From: an uncultured Lachnospiraceae bacterium | GTDB lineage: Bacteria; Bacillota; Clostridia; Lachnospirales; Lachnospiraceae | NCBI GenBank assembly: GCA_900318375.1 | Contig: ONKG01000004.1 | Span: 1 to 64,000, forward strand | Length of the DNA stretch: 64,000 nt | Direction: 5' to 3' | Program-made: the position numbers and the translations under genes | Notes under the pieces: model-generated | The model's database searches: none | What the model saw: only the letters and a program-made list of their open reading frames with translations | Told to the model about the DNA's origin: nothing | Shown here: positions 6,825-14,203 of the stretch, piece after piece | Position numbering within the stretch: the first letter of the stretch is position 1 | How the letters are laid out: each line of letters starts with the position of its first letter

Positions 6825-6956
6825 TTAACAGGATGGCATGGTAAAGTGTACCAGTGCATCGCCAGGAATCAAAAAATAGTCGATTTTCCCGCTTATTATG
6901 ACCGTAGAATGAAAGTTGTAGTCTGTGACCCCTCTGCCGACTAAATCCTTCTGCAA
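6825..6956 (-). CDS. Possible 43-residue ORF in frame behind the XRE gene stops
   Basis: After the XRE gene stop (TAA then TAG) the same frame stays open for about 46 codons. From a TTG at 6956 it would encode 43 residues including VGRGVTDYNFHSTVIISG and KIDYFLIPGDALVHFTMPSC, a protein-like composition. There is no ATG and no clear ribosome binding site, so it may be a decayed C-terminal extension of the XRE gene or chance. Confidence 0.25.
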   Translation of the reverse strand: MQKDLVGRGVTDYNFHSTVIISGKIDYFLIPGDALVHFTMPSC

Positions 6957-6968
6957 CAGGTAGCACTA

Positions 6969-7268
6969 TTAGTCAACTGGATGAGCTTTCAAAGAATTTA
7001 CTATTGTCTTAATTGCTTCAATCTCTTTATCAGCCAGACCGGACACATCAATAGTTTTGCCTTTTCCAATATCGTTCCCCAGAAGATAATCTGTAGACAC
7101 CGAAAACACTTTTGAAATCATCAAAAGTGTTTCGAAGGATGGCATACGGATTCCTGTCTCATACGCACTGATAACAGACTTTGTGACTTGTAATTTCTTT
7201 GCCAACGCAGGCTGTGTCATATTGTGATTCAGACGTAATTGTTTCAAGCGGGAACCAAACTCGATCAT
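6969..7268 (-). CDS. XRE-family transcriptional regulator
   Basis: Translation starts at the ATG at 7268, directly after a strong AGGAGG; longer upstream starts lack a ribosome binding site. The 99-residue protein has a Cro/CI helix-turn-helix at residues 4-60: IEFGSRLKQLRLNHNMTQ, then LAKKLQVTKSVISAYETG and RMPSFETLLMISKVFSVSTD, a typical small repressor. The C-terminal 30 residues (VSGLADKEIEAIKTIVNSL) are probably a dimerisation helix. It is divergent from the zinc-ribbon membrane protein gene at 7396, and the 127-bp intergenic region holds promoter and inverted-repeat elements that it may bind. Confidence 0.85.
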   Translation of the reverse strand: MIEFGSRLKQLRLNHNMTQPALAKKLQVTKSVISAYETGIRMPSFETLLMISKVFSVSTDYLLGNDIGKGKTIDVSGLADKEIEAIKTIVNSLKAHPVD

Positions 7269-7337
7269 AGTCAACCTCCTGTAAGAAAAGTTTACAGTCA
7301 AATGAGATTTCCATAGGTTGACATGGTATTGATTTAG

Positions 7338-7380
7338 TTGATTCAAAAGTGTAATATTGTCTATACATCAAATACACTTT
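7338..7380 (+). promoter_or_regulatory. Promoter and inverted repeat upstream of the zinc-ribbon membrane protein
   Basis: TTGATT (7338-7343), 18 bp and TATACA (7362-7367) form a plausible promoter. An 8-bp inverted repeat, AAAGTGTA (7347-7354) and TACACTTT (7373-7380), brackets the -10 box and is a candidate operator for the divergent XRE protein. Confidence 0.5.
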
Positions 7381-7395
7381 GACGGAGGGAATGGT

Positions 7396-8715
7396 ATGAA
7401 AATATGTCCAAAATGTACAGCTAAAAATGCCGATACCGCAAAATTCTGCAACGAGTGCGGCTCGGCACTGGAAATTACGGACGCAGAAGCATCGAAAACT
7501 GTAAGCGATCCTGAGTCTGTAACAGAGACACCAAAAGAAGGTATTAGCCCGGCAGAAAATGAAGATTCTACTCCTATTACAATCGCTGAAACAATGAACG
7601 ATGCTCAGGAATCCGTATCAGAACAGACAGCACAAAAGGATGAATCTTCTCCAAAGAAAAAGAGCCGCTTAATTATTTGTATTGTAGCCATCGCACTAAT
7701 CTGTATTATTGGGTATATGGCTACTCGCCCGAAATTAATATCGTTAGATGTTACTTATAACGGAGATACATCTGGCGGAGTTGTGTTGGATAGTAATAAT
7801 GAAGGCTTTATAGTATCAGCAAACTATTCAGATGGCAAAAAGAAAATCATTTCTGCAGGAGAATGGCAAATAGAAGAGCCCAAAACGTTACAATCAGATG
7901 GACATGAGACAGTAGTTATAAAGGTTAAGGATATTTCGCAAGCGATAACTATTTATTGCTCCACGACGAAACTTCAATCAGTGACGGCATTATATAATGG
8001 ATCAAAGATCGAAGGTACAATTATTAATAAGGATTCTGATTTTACTGTAAAAGGGACTTTTGGGGACGGTCATACTAAGGAATATGATAATACTTCATGG
8101 TATCTTACTCCAGCTGAAACTACACTAAAAGCAGGGGAAACAAGTAAAATCACAATAAGTATGAATATGGATGACGGTACTACATGGTCAGCTGACCTTG
8201 AAATAACAGGTACAGAAAAGCCTTTTGCAGGGCCTGAAGTGGAAGGAGACCACTTTAATTGCTCAATTAATCAGTTTGTAAAATATGTGAATGAAAAGAC
8301 AGTGCTGACTCTGTTCCCTATTGATAAAGTGTTTGGTGAAGAATATGACTGCTACGGAATAAAACCACCTAATGAGGTTACAGAAATATCTAATGAAGAT
8401 GTATTAGTTTTGGCAATGAGAGAAAACCAAGATGGAAAATTACAAAACTGTGTAGTATATTCTTTAGACGAAACATCAGGAATGGCAGCAGCATTACAAG
8501 TGGCAAAAATATTGGATGACACTGTTGATACAAGCGATAAAAGTAAATTGGCTTCTTTTGTTACAAAAAAAACATTTGCGACAAACAAAATTACTATATG
8601 GATGTGGCAACAAAAAGATTCCTCTTATAATTTCCATATAATGACAGCTGATGCTACAAAGAAACTTTACGATGATACAATGGATAAATTTGGTGACACG
8701 TTGAACGACAATTAA
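7396..8715 (+). CDS. Zinc-ribbon, single-pass membrane protein
   Basis: The start is the ATG at 7396 after GGAGGGAATGGT; an upstream in-frame ATG at 7357 falls inside the promoter. The 439-residue protein begins with a zinc ribbon (Cys4, Cys7, Cys18, Cys21), then an acidic Ser/Glu/Thr-rich linker (25-85), a basic stretch and one membrane segment (about 92-110, RLIICIVAIALICIIGYMAT). The remainder would be outside: two or three beta-rich repeats that read as Ig-like or bacterial surface domains, then a mixed domain with KKTFATNKITIWMWQQ. This layout is common in Clostridia but the function is unknown. The gene is AT-rich even for the element. Confidence 0.7.
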   Translation: MKICPKCTAKNADTAKFCNECGSALEITDAEASKTVSDPESVTETPKEGISPAENEDSTPITIAETMNDAQESVSEQTAQKDESSPKKKSRLIICIVAIALICIIGYMATRPKLISLDVTYNGDTSGGVVLDSNNEGFIVSANYSDGKKKIISAGEWQIEEPKTLQSDGHETVVIKVKDISQAITIYCSTTKLQSVTALYNGSKIEGTIINKDSDFTVKGTFGDGHTKEYDNTSWYLTPAETTLKAGETSKITISMNMDDGTTWSADLEITGTEKPFAGPEVEGDHFNCSINQFVKYVNEKTVLTLFPIDKVFGEEYDCYGIKPPNEVTEISNEDVLVLAMRENQDGKLQNCVVYSLDETSGMAAALQVAKILDDTVDTSDKSKLASFVTKKTFATNKITIWMWQQKDSSYNFHIMTADATKKLYDDTMDKFGDTLNDN

Positions 8716-8727
8716 CAAGGAATCCTC

Positions 8728-8774
8728 AGAGGACACCCGCATGCCCCAGGTATCGCGGATGTCCTCTTTTTTTA
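8728..8774 (+). terminator. Rho-independent terminator after the zinc-ribbon membrane protein gene
   Basis: AGAGGACA and TGTCCTCT, with an inner CCGC/GCGG pair, form an extended hairpin followed by a T-run at 8767-8774. It starts 13 bp after the stop codon. Confidence 0.85.
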
Positions 8775-8804
8775 CATCTTTGTGGAATCATAACTTAAAA
8801 AGTA

Positions 8805-8898
8805 TTGACGCGGTATCAAAACTATGTTAGTATTGAGTCACAATACGGAGTCAAAACATAGTGTCAAAAGTAATAGTTGCATAACATAGTGTCATAAA
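8805..8898 (+). promoter_or_regulatory. Recombinase promoter with res-like repeats
   Basis: TTGACG (8805-8810), 17 bp, TAGTAT (8828-8833) form a promoter. Overlapping it are repeats of one half-site: ATCAAAACTATGTTA (8814-8828) in one orientation, and AACATAGTGTCA at about 8856-8867 and 8883-8894 in the other. Serine resolvases commonly bind such sites upstream of their own gene and repress it. Confidence 0.55.
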
Positions 8899-8912
8899 TA
8901 CAGGAGAATAAT

Positions 8913-9500
8913 ATGGTTTACGGATATGCCAGAGTAAGTACCAAAGGACAGGCGAAAGACGGAAATAGTCTTGAGGCACAGGAGAAAGCATTAAGGGATG
9001 CAGGAGCGAATATTATTTTTAAAGACAGCTTCACCGGAACAAAAGCAAGCCGACCGGAATTTGACAAGCTGCTTCAAGTACTGGAAAGCGGAGACAAGTT
9101 GATAGTAACTAAGTTAGACAGGTTCGCGCGATCCGCTTCACAAGGTAACGAAATAATTGAAGACCTTTTAAAGAAGGGCATCACGGTTCATATTCTGAAC
9201 ATGGGTGAAATTAATAGTTCTATATCTGGAAAGCTGATCAGAAGAATTATGTTTGCCTTCGCTGAGTTTGAAAGAGATATGATTGTTGAGAGAACACAAG
9301 AGGGCAAAGCAATCGCTAAAGCAAATGCCGCTGCAAAAGGACAACGTTTTGTTGAAGGAAGACCGCGTAAATATGACGATGAACAGCTTGCATATGCGCT
9401 GAAATTGCTTGAAACGAAAAGCTACAAGGATGTGACCCACATTACAGGAATCAGCAAGGCAACGCTGATCCGCGCCAAGCGCGAGCAGAAAGCTCAGTGA
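8913..9500 (+). CDS. Serine recombinase, resolvase/invertase family
   Basis: The 195-residue protein has the usual length of small serine recombinases. The catalytic domain contains YARVSTKGQ with nucleophile Ser9, the arginine motif TKLDRFARS near residue 67, and [18 protein letters not shown] leading into the long E helix. The C-terminal 45 residues ([20 protein letters not shown], then [15 protein letters not shown]) form the DNA-binding helix-turn-helix. Such proteins resolve multimers or invert DNA between short sites. The likely sites are the repeats at 8814-8898 upstream. The ATG at 8913 follows CAGGAGAATAAT. Confidence 0.92.
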   Translation: MVYGYARVSTKGQAKDGNSLEAQEKALRDAGANIIFKDSFTGTKASRPEFDKLLQVLESGDKLIVTKLDRFARSASQGNEIIEDLLKKGITVHILNMGEINSSISGKLIRRIMFAFAEFERDMIVERTQEGKAIAKANAAAKGQRFVEGRPRKYDDEQLAYALKLLETKSYKDVTHITGISKATLIRAKREQKAQ

Positions 9501-9547
9501 AATAGGGACATTCTCTGACGACCTTCAAAAACCCCAATAAAATCAGG

Positions 9548-9608
9548 GGGGGTGTACAAAAAATGAATATAGTAAAATAATCCCTATATTCAAATTTCGT
9601 ACACCCCC
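9548..9608. repeat. Long two-step inverted repeat downstream of the recombinase
   Basis: Outer arms GGGGGTGTAC (9548-9557) and GTACACCCCC (9599-9608) and inner arms TGAATATAG (9564-9572) and CTATATTCA (9584-9592) are perfect, separated by 6-bp A/T-rich internal loops. The outer arm includes GGTGTAC, which overlaps the motif at the element ends (GTGTACACC on the other strand). It could be a single-strand origin, a protein binding site or a terminator-like structure, though there is no T-run. Confidence 0.7.
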
Positions 9609-9754
9609 TACTGAAAACATTGGACTTTTTGAATGTACAGATGAAAGAGACAGTAATAATAAGGGCTAATGGAATGGTGTAATAAAAGTATCCAAAGGTA
9701 TATCCACCAGACCAAAAACATGCAATTATCCAAAACCTAAAATCCAGTAATTCA

Positions 9755-9845
9755 TTGACGAATCGAAAAAAATATGTCCAAATATCCGGTATAATATATA
9801 AGATGTTATACCAGATATTTGGTCAAAAAATTTTCGATTCGTCAA
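9755..9845. repeat. Long palindrome, copy A
   Basis: Perfect 15-bp outer arms (TTGACGAATCGAAAA, 9755-9769, and TTTTCGATTCGTCAA, 9831-9845) enclose inner arms CCAAATATC-GGTATAA (9778-9794) and TTATACC-GATATTTGG (9806-9822). It is followed by TCAATATAACATTAG (9842-9856). It is a diverged copy of 9913-9993, with base changes that keep pairing. Confidence 0.8.
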
Positions 9846-9912
9846 TATAACATTAGGCTTTTTGTTCTGGATTTTTGCCAGACTTACAAGGGGAATCAAT
9901 AAAACATTAGTT

Positions 9913-9993
9913 AAATCGAAAAAATATGTCTAAATATCCGGTATAATATATATAACGTTATACCAGATATTTAGACAAGTTTTTTTCAATCCG
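9913..9993. repeat. Long palindrome, copy B
   Basis: Inner arms GTCTAAATATC (9928-9938), GGTATAA (9940-9946), TTATACC (9958-9964) and GATATTTAGAC (9966-9976) are perfect. Relative to copy A a C-G pair has become T-A and a T-T mismatch has become T-A, so pairing is conserved or improved. The flanking motif TCAATAAAACATTAG occurs on both sides (9896-9910 and 9995-10009). The outer arms are degenerate. Confidence 0.8.
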
Positions 9994-10009
9994 TCAATAA
10001 AACATTAGA

Positions 10010-10312
10010 GTTGCATATTTGAGTTATTGAAATAATGTGATCCCCTATCCGTAAAAATGCAGATGCTTAAAGGGTTTTCTGGAAGTTTCTGCATATATTT
10101 TTGACTTGTAGGTTAGTTATATATAACTAATGAAATGTATAATAATTACATAAAGAATTTGAAGTCCCTGAAAAAGAACACGATACCTGGGCGCAAAAAA
10201 TAAAGGTGCTGTGTGGACAGCGCGAATTGAGTTTTTCGTGTTGCTGTAGTACACTACAATCATAATTGTTTTTAAATATTAATTTTAATACAGTACGGAA
10301 AAGAGGTATTCA
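10010..10312. other. Intergenic region upstream of the methyltransferase
   Basis: No gene is apparent. It holds an ATGCAGA / TCTGCAT inverted repeat around 10057 and 10087, TTGACT at 10101-10106, the perfect 18-bp palindrome TTAGTTATATATAACTAA (10113-10130), and a copy of the AT-rich element motif at 10271-10290. The palindrome is a candidate operator for control of the methyltransferase operon. No convincing -10 box at correct spacing could be fixed. Confidence 0.4.
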
Positions 10313-11464
10313 ATGCCTGCATCTGGTAACAGAGATTTGAATAATGCTAAATCAGCACGCAAGGATGAATTCTATACACAGCTGACAGATATAGAAAAAG
10401 AAATGCGCTATTATAGAAATCATTTCAAGGGTAAGACGGTATTCTGCAACTGTGATGATCCCTTTGAAAGCAATTTCTTCAAATATTTTGTCCTGAATTT
10501 TAATCGTCTTGGATTGAAGAAGTTGATTGCCACTTGCTATATCGGTTCACCTATTGCGGGAAAACAGTTTTCTCTTTCGGATCTTTTTGATGATTTTCCC
10601 AAAGACGATGTGTCTCAGAAGAACAGACAAATAAAACCTTATAAAGCTATTATTAATACTGTCTATGATAAAACTGGAGACGGAAGTGTGGACATGATGG
10701 ACGTGGCGAGGCTGTTTGAATCCGGAGAGAACCAATTGACAAGGCTGAAGGGTAATGGTGATTTCAGATCCCCTGAATGTCTAAAGTTGATGGATGAAGC
10801 TGATATTGTTGTTACGAACCCGCCTTTTAGCTTATTCAGAGAGTATGTATCTGTTTTGATTGAACATGAGAAAAAGTTTGTTATTATCGGAAATGTCAAT
10901 GCAATAACATACAAAGAAATTTTTCCTCTTGTGATGAATAATCAAATGTGGATAGGTGCGAGTATTCATTCCGGAGACAGAGCATTCTATGTTCCTGATG
11001 ACTACCCTTTGGACGCCGCTGGATGCGGTATAGAGAAAGCAACAGGACGTAAATATATTCGTGTGAAGGGGATTCGATGGTATACAAACCTCGATATAAA
11101 ACAACGCCATGATGAGATGATACTCGTAAAAAAATATAATTCAGAAGAGTATCCTTCGTATGATAATTACGATGCTATAGAAGTAAAAAAGACCTCGGAT
11201 ATTCCATGTGATTATGATGGAGTCATGGGCGTACCTATAACATTTATAGACAAATACAATCCGGATCAATTTGAAATTCTTGGAATGACTGATCGAAATA
11301 ATCAGTATGGATTAACAACGAAAATATATACAAAAGAGGACGGTGCTAATTACGGGGACTGTAATAGAAGAGGAGCCATACGTCAATCTGATGGTTCTTT
11401 ACGAAGTACTTTTGCACGGTTATTAATCCGCAACAAACACCCTGAATTTCCAAAGGAGAGTTAA
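10313..11464 (+). CDS. Adenine-specific DNA methyltransferase, EcoRI family
   Basis: The 383-residue protein matches EcoRI-type adenine methylases. It starts with the family block [20 protein letters not shown], continues with [20 protein letters not shown] (the AdoMet-binding start, 43-62) and has catalytic motif IV as TNPPFS at 168-173. It would transfer a methyl group from S-adenosylmethionine to N6 of adenine in a specific sequence. The start follows GGAAAAGAGGTATTCA. The stop is 2 bp before the next start, so the two genes are translationally linked. In a restriction-modification role it would protect DNA from the partner nuclease. Confidence 0.88.
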   Translation: MPASGNRDLNNAKSARKDEFYTQLTDIEKEMRYYRNHFKGKTVFCNCDDPFESNFFKYFVLNFNRLGLKKLIATCYIGSPIAGKQFSLSDLFDDFPKDDVSQKNRQIKPYKAIINTVYDKTGDGSVDMMDVARLFESGENQLTRLKGNGDFRSPECLKLMDEADIVVTNPPFSLFREYVSVLIEHEKKFVIIGNVNAITYKEIFPLVMNNQMWIGASIHSGDRAFYVPDDYPLDAAGCGIEKATGRKYIRVKGIRWYTNLDIKQRHDEMILVKKYNSEEYPSYDNYDAIEVKKTSDIPCDYDGVMGVPITFIDKYNPDQFEILGMTDRNNQYGLTTKIYTKEDGANYGDCNRRGAIRQSDGSLRSTFARLLIRNKHPEFPKES

Positions 11465-11466
11465 GC

Positions 11467-12573
11467 ATGGAAATTAAGCAACTTCAAGTGACAGTTGGCG
11501 AAGTTTGTGAGGGTTATTTCAACGATGCTGAAGAGGGTGTCGTGGGGTATGATGAACGACTTGATATCCGACCCCGTTATCAGCGCGAATTTATCTACAA
11601 GGATGCACAACGTGATGAAGTAATCCGCACTGTGCTGAAGGGTTTGCCTCTGAACGTCATGTATTGGTGCAAGGTCAAAAGAGAAGACGGTACAGACGGT
11701 TATGAAGTCCTTGATGGGCAACAGAGGACTATCTCTTTGTGTGAGTATGTGGATGGTTCATTCTCTGTAGATGATAAGTACTTTTATAACCTTCCATCAG
11801 ATCTGAAGAAAAAGATACTTGACTATCCATTATTTGTATATGTCTGTGATGGAACTGACAGTGAACGCCTTGAATGGTTCAAAATCATCAATATCGCGGG
11901 TGAGAAGCTGACGGATCAGGAGCTGAGAAATGCTGTATATGCAGGAACCTGGACGGCTGATGCAAAGAAATATTTCAGCAAGACAGGCTGTGCGGCATCT
12001 ACATTGGCAGGAGATTATCTGCGTGGCTCTTCAATCCGGCAGGAGTATCTGGAAACGGCTCTTTTATGGGCTTCTACCGCTGAGGATAAGTCCATTGAAG
12101 GATATATGGCTGAACATCAGAACGACCCCTCTGCCGTCCAATTATGGAACTATTTCCGGTCTGTCATTGATTGGGTAGAAGCCATATTCCCTAAGAAGCG
12201 TAAAGAGATGAAGGGACTCCCGTGGGGACTGTTCTTCAATGAGCATGGAAAGAGAACGGATCTTGACCCGAAAACTCTTGAGTCTGAGATTGAACGCTTG
12301 ATGGGTGACGAGGATGTTACCAAAAAGTCTGGAATATATGAGTATCTACTGACAGGAGATGAGAGACGGCTATCAATCAGGGCATTTGACCGGAGAGACG
12401 CACTGACGGCTTATGAGAAGCAGAATCATAAGTGTGCTCTCTGTGGAGAAACTTTTGAATTCTCAGAGATGCAAGCTGATCATATCATTCCGTGGAGCAA
12501 AGGTGGAAAAACTGTTCCAGAGAATTGCCAGATGCTATGTACTCAGTGTAATCTGAAAAAAAGTAATATGTAA
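11467..12573 (+). CDS. DUF262 domain protein with C-terminal HNH nuclease
   Basis: The 368-residue protein has an N-terminal DUF262 (ParB/sulfiredoxin-like) domain with the diagnostic DGQQRT at residues 83-88 and YQREFIY near 39. The C-terminus (about 322-368) is a zinc-bound HNH nuclease: [33 protein letters not shown]262 proteins such as GmrS and related antiphage nucleases hydrolyse nucleotides or act in modification-dependent restriction. Fused to HNH and placed 2 bp after a methyltransferase, this is probably the nuclease half of a two-gene defence system. The cognate sequence cannot be read. Confidence 0.85.
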   Translation: MEIKQLQVTVGEVCEGYFNDAEEGVVGYDERLDIRPRYQREFIYKDAQRDEVIRTVLKGLPLNVMYWCKVKREDGTDGYEVLDGQQRTISLCEYVDGSFSVDDKYFYNLPSDLKKKILDYPLFVYVCDGTDSERLEWFKIINIAGEKLTDQELRNAVYAGTWTADAKKYFSKTGCAASTLAGDYLRGSSIRQEYLETALLWASTAEDKSIEGYMAEHQNDPSAVQLWNYFRSVIDWVEAIFPKKRKEMKGLPWGLFFNEHGKRTDLDPKTLESEIERLMGDEDVTKKSGIYEYLLTGDERRLSIRAFDRRDALTAYEKQNHKCALCGETFEFSEMQADHIIPWSKGGKTVPENCQMLCTQCNLKKSNM

Positions 12574-12576
12574 GAC

Positions 12577-12616
12577 AAACAGGAGTATTCTCTATGACGG
12601 GAACACTCCTGTTTTT
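12577..12616 (+). terminator. Terminator of the methyltransferase-nuclease operon
   Basis: AAACAGGAGT and ACTCCTGTTT form a 10-bp stem whose distal end runs into a T-tract (12612-12616). It begins directly after the nuclease stop codon. Confidence 0.85.
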
Positions 12617-12792
12617 GATTAAAAATTAATTTTAATTATTTCATATATATCTATACATTAGGACTGGTAGTACATTTCCAATTTCAAAAAAATCCATATA
12701 AACATATAGTGAATTGAAAAGCTGCCCAAAACGGGTTTTATGTCATTTCTGACATAATTATGTCCGGAAGTGATAGAAGAGGATCTGATATT

Positions 12793-12942
12793 TCACCTAT
12801 CCAGTACTTCCTGAAGCATTGTTCTATTATCGTAGTAGAATTTGATGCTCAGTGGAACGCCCTCTGCATCGTAAAAAAAGATACGGACTCCGCGTCTTTT
12901 ATCGACAGTACAGCATGTGACATGGTCTATGGAATCTTCAGT
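12793..12942 (-). pseudogene. In-frame extension of the zinc-ribbon gene beyond an amber codon
   Basis: The frame of the gene at 12943-13446 continues past its TAG for 49 sense codons to a TGA at 12795-12793. The encoded tail contains VDKRRGVRIFFYDAEGVPLS and IKFYYDNRTMLQEVLDR, which is protein-like with a balanced composition. It has no start codon or ribosome binding site of its own. Either a nonsense mutation truncated the gene or the TAG is read through. Confidence 0.5.
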
Positions 12943-13446
12943 CTAGTCTTCTTGATTGACATTAAGGTCATAGTAAAGGTTATAGTCATGAAGGAATTCG
13001 TTCTCAAGATCAGCCCATTCCTTTGAATGATATCTGTATGGACTGAGATGCTCTGTTTCAGCATGTTTTGTCTTTGCCCCGCATTTACTACATATTGGTG
13101 AAGCCATGTGGAAAATGTGGCTTTTCATCATATGATGGCAATTAGGGCATTTATAGGTATAGCAGATATAGGGATCTCCGTTTCCCTCATCAATTATCTC
13201 AAGGCTTTCAACCTCTGAATCAACTGTATTTGCTTCTTTTACCCGCGCCGGGGTGACGTATTTTTCATTACACTCATCACAGCAAACATTTTCTCCGTAT
13301 TCACCCATCGGCATATATGGTTCTGGATTGTTCCCGAGACCGGAGAACTGTTTGCCACAGATGCAACAAGTATTCATAGGAATATCTGGATCGACAAGCC
13401 GGATCTTTGAGCGGAGAACTTTCTTATGCAATTCTTCAGGTGTCAT
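12943..13446 (-). CDS. Multi-zinc-ribbon protein of unknown function
   Basis: The 167-residue protein has four Cys-X2-Cys knuckles: CCICGKQF near residue 28, CCDEC near 55, YKCPNCHHM near 98 and SPICSKCG near 116. This suggests two treble-clef or rubredoxin-like zinc sites. It is cytoplasmic with an acidic C-terminus. The start ATG overlaps the stop of the upstream 50-residue gene (TAATG), so the pair is translationally coupled. The TAG at 12945-12943 is followed by a further 49 in-frame codons, so the product may be shorter than its ancestor. No function can be assigned. Confidence 0.65.
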   Translation of the reverse strand: MTPEELHKKVLRSKIRLVDPDIPMNTCCICGKQFSGLGNNPEPYMPMGEYGENVCCDECNEKYVTPARVKEANTVDSEVESLEIIDEGNGDPYICYTYKCPNCHHMMKSHIFHMASPICSKCGAKTKHAETEHLSPYRYHSKEWADLENEFLHDYNLYYDLNVNQED

Positions 13447-13598
13447 TATTTCTTTGTCTCCTGTTCCTTTTTCAGTTTTTTCATCTGTTCTAATTGTCTT
13501 TCAAGTTCTGCCTTTTGCCAGCGGAGCTGATATACTTCGTGTCGTTTCTTGTCTCTCTTTTTTGAGAGTAAGTCAAATATTATATCTGTAATTATCAT
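13446..13598 (-). CDS. Small coiled-coil protein, 50 residues
   Basis: The frame starts at ATG 13598 after GCAGAGGTATCCAC and ends in TAATG, sharing one base with the start of the zinc-ribbon gene. The product begins MIITDIIFDLLSKKRDKKR and continues as a charged helix (WQKAELERQLEQMKKLKKEQ), a probable coiled coil. The overlap with the downstream gene and the ribosome binding site support translation. Function unknown. Confidence 0.6.
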   Translation of the reverse strand: MIITDIIFDLLSKKRDKKRHEVYQLRWQKAELERQLEQMKKLKKEQETKK

Positions 13599-13673
13599 GT
13601 GGATACCTCTGCTTAAAATAAATATTTAAAATAGTACATATGTTCTTCTTTATCAATAATATCTGATACAAAT

Positions 13674-13707
13674 AAAAAAGGCAACCGACTTAATCGATTG
13701 CCTTTTG
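13674..13707. terminator. Bidirectional terminator near the right end of the element
   Basis: AAAAAGGCAA and TTGCCTTTT form a stem with A- and T-tracts on both sides and an inner CGA/TCG pairing. It separates the minus-strand zinc-ribbon operon from the right end. Confidence 0.7.
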
Positions 13708-13730
13708 CCAACATGTGCTTCTTTTTGTAG

Positions 13731-13781
13731 GTGTACACCAGTGTACACCGGAATCAAATGTTGCGACTTCAGAAAAACCCA
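13731..13781. promoter_or_regulatory. Right-end arm-type sites
   Basis: Two direct GTGTACACC copies (13731-13739 and 13741-13749) and GACTTCAGAAAAACCCA (13765-13781) mirror, in inverted order, the left-end set at 1023-1068. The 17-mers match at 15 positions when one is reversed. Confidence 0.6.
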
Positions 13782-13799
13782 ATGTTTTCCTGATAAAAG

Positions 13800-13873
13800 T
13801 GTACGTGACAAGATTCGAACTCGCGACCTTCTGGTCCGTAGCCAGACGCTCTATCCAGCTGAGCTACACGTAC
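13800..13873 (-). tRNA. tRNA-Arg (anticodon ACG)
   Basis: The minus strand folds into a full cloverleaf. It has acceptor stem GTACGTG/CACGTAC, D arm around AGCTCAGCTGGATAGAGC, anticodon stem TCTGG/CCAGA with loop CTACGGA (anticodon ACG), T loop TTCGAAT and discriminator A. CCA is not encoded. The 3' 35 bases are duplicated at 956-990, marking this as the integration site of the element; the gene stays intact because the element restores its 3' end. Confidence 0.95.
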
Positions 13874-14203
13874 ATTTCTTTCTGTTTTCTCAACAGCAAG
13901 TCTTATTATAGTCACAAGGAATGTGTTTGTCAATCAGAAATTTTAAAAACAGGAGAAATCTTCAGCAAATCTTCAACGGCTTTTTTCCGACAGGAAAGGA
14001 GCAACTTGGTCTTTTTTGATGTCGGGCATAAATTCTCGTCTGCGGATAACTTTTCAGTTATCATTATTGTCTTGCAATTTGCGGATTTTACAGACTTTAT
14101 CGTTGACGAAAATGCTTGAAGCAGTCCGGAAAGGTCTGGTACGCTGATTTATAACAGAAATATTATTTTCGGCATTTACATTACTAGAGAGGAAGGACAG
14201 GAG

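Larger units (their letters stand above)
956..13834. mobile_element. Integrated genetic element in tRNA-Arg(ACG), about 12.9 kb
   Basis: The boundaries are a 35-bp direct repeat, 956-990 and 13800-13834, corresponding to the 3' part of a tRNA-Arg gene that is intact only at the right end. A tyrosine integrase gene lies just inside the left end, the usual arrangement for tRNA-targeting elements. Codon use and intergenic DNA inside are clearly more AT-rich than in the flanks. Cargo includes a Rep-like protein, a serine recombinase, an adenine methyltransferase with a DUF262-HNH nuclease, and small regulatory genes. No relaxase, coupling protein or type IV secretion genes were recognised, so it is best described as an integrative, possibly mobilizable, element rather than a conjugative one. 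Confidence 0.9.

Noticed and set aside
9755-9993. Repeated palindromes considered as a CRISPR array
   Set aside because: There are only two long copies with no regular short spacers, and no cas genes lie near.
12760-13026. Plus-strand frame opposite the end of the zinc-ribbon gene
   Set aside because: It is antisense to the protein-like minus-strand frame, has no ribosome binding site and a poor composition.
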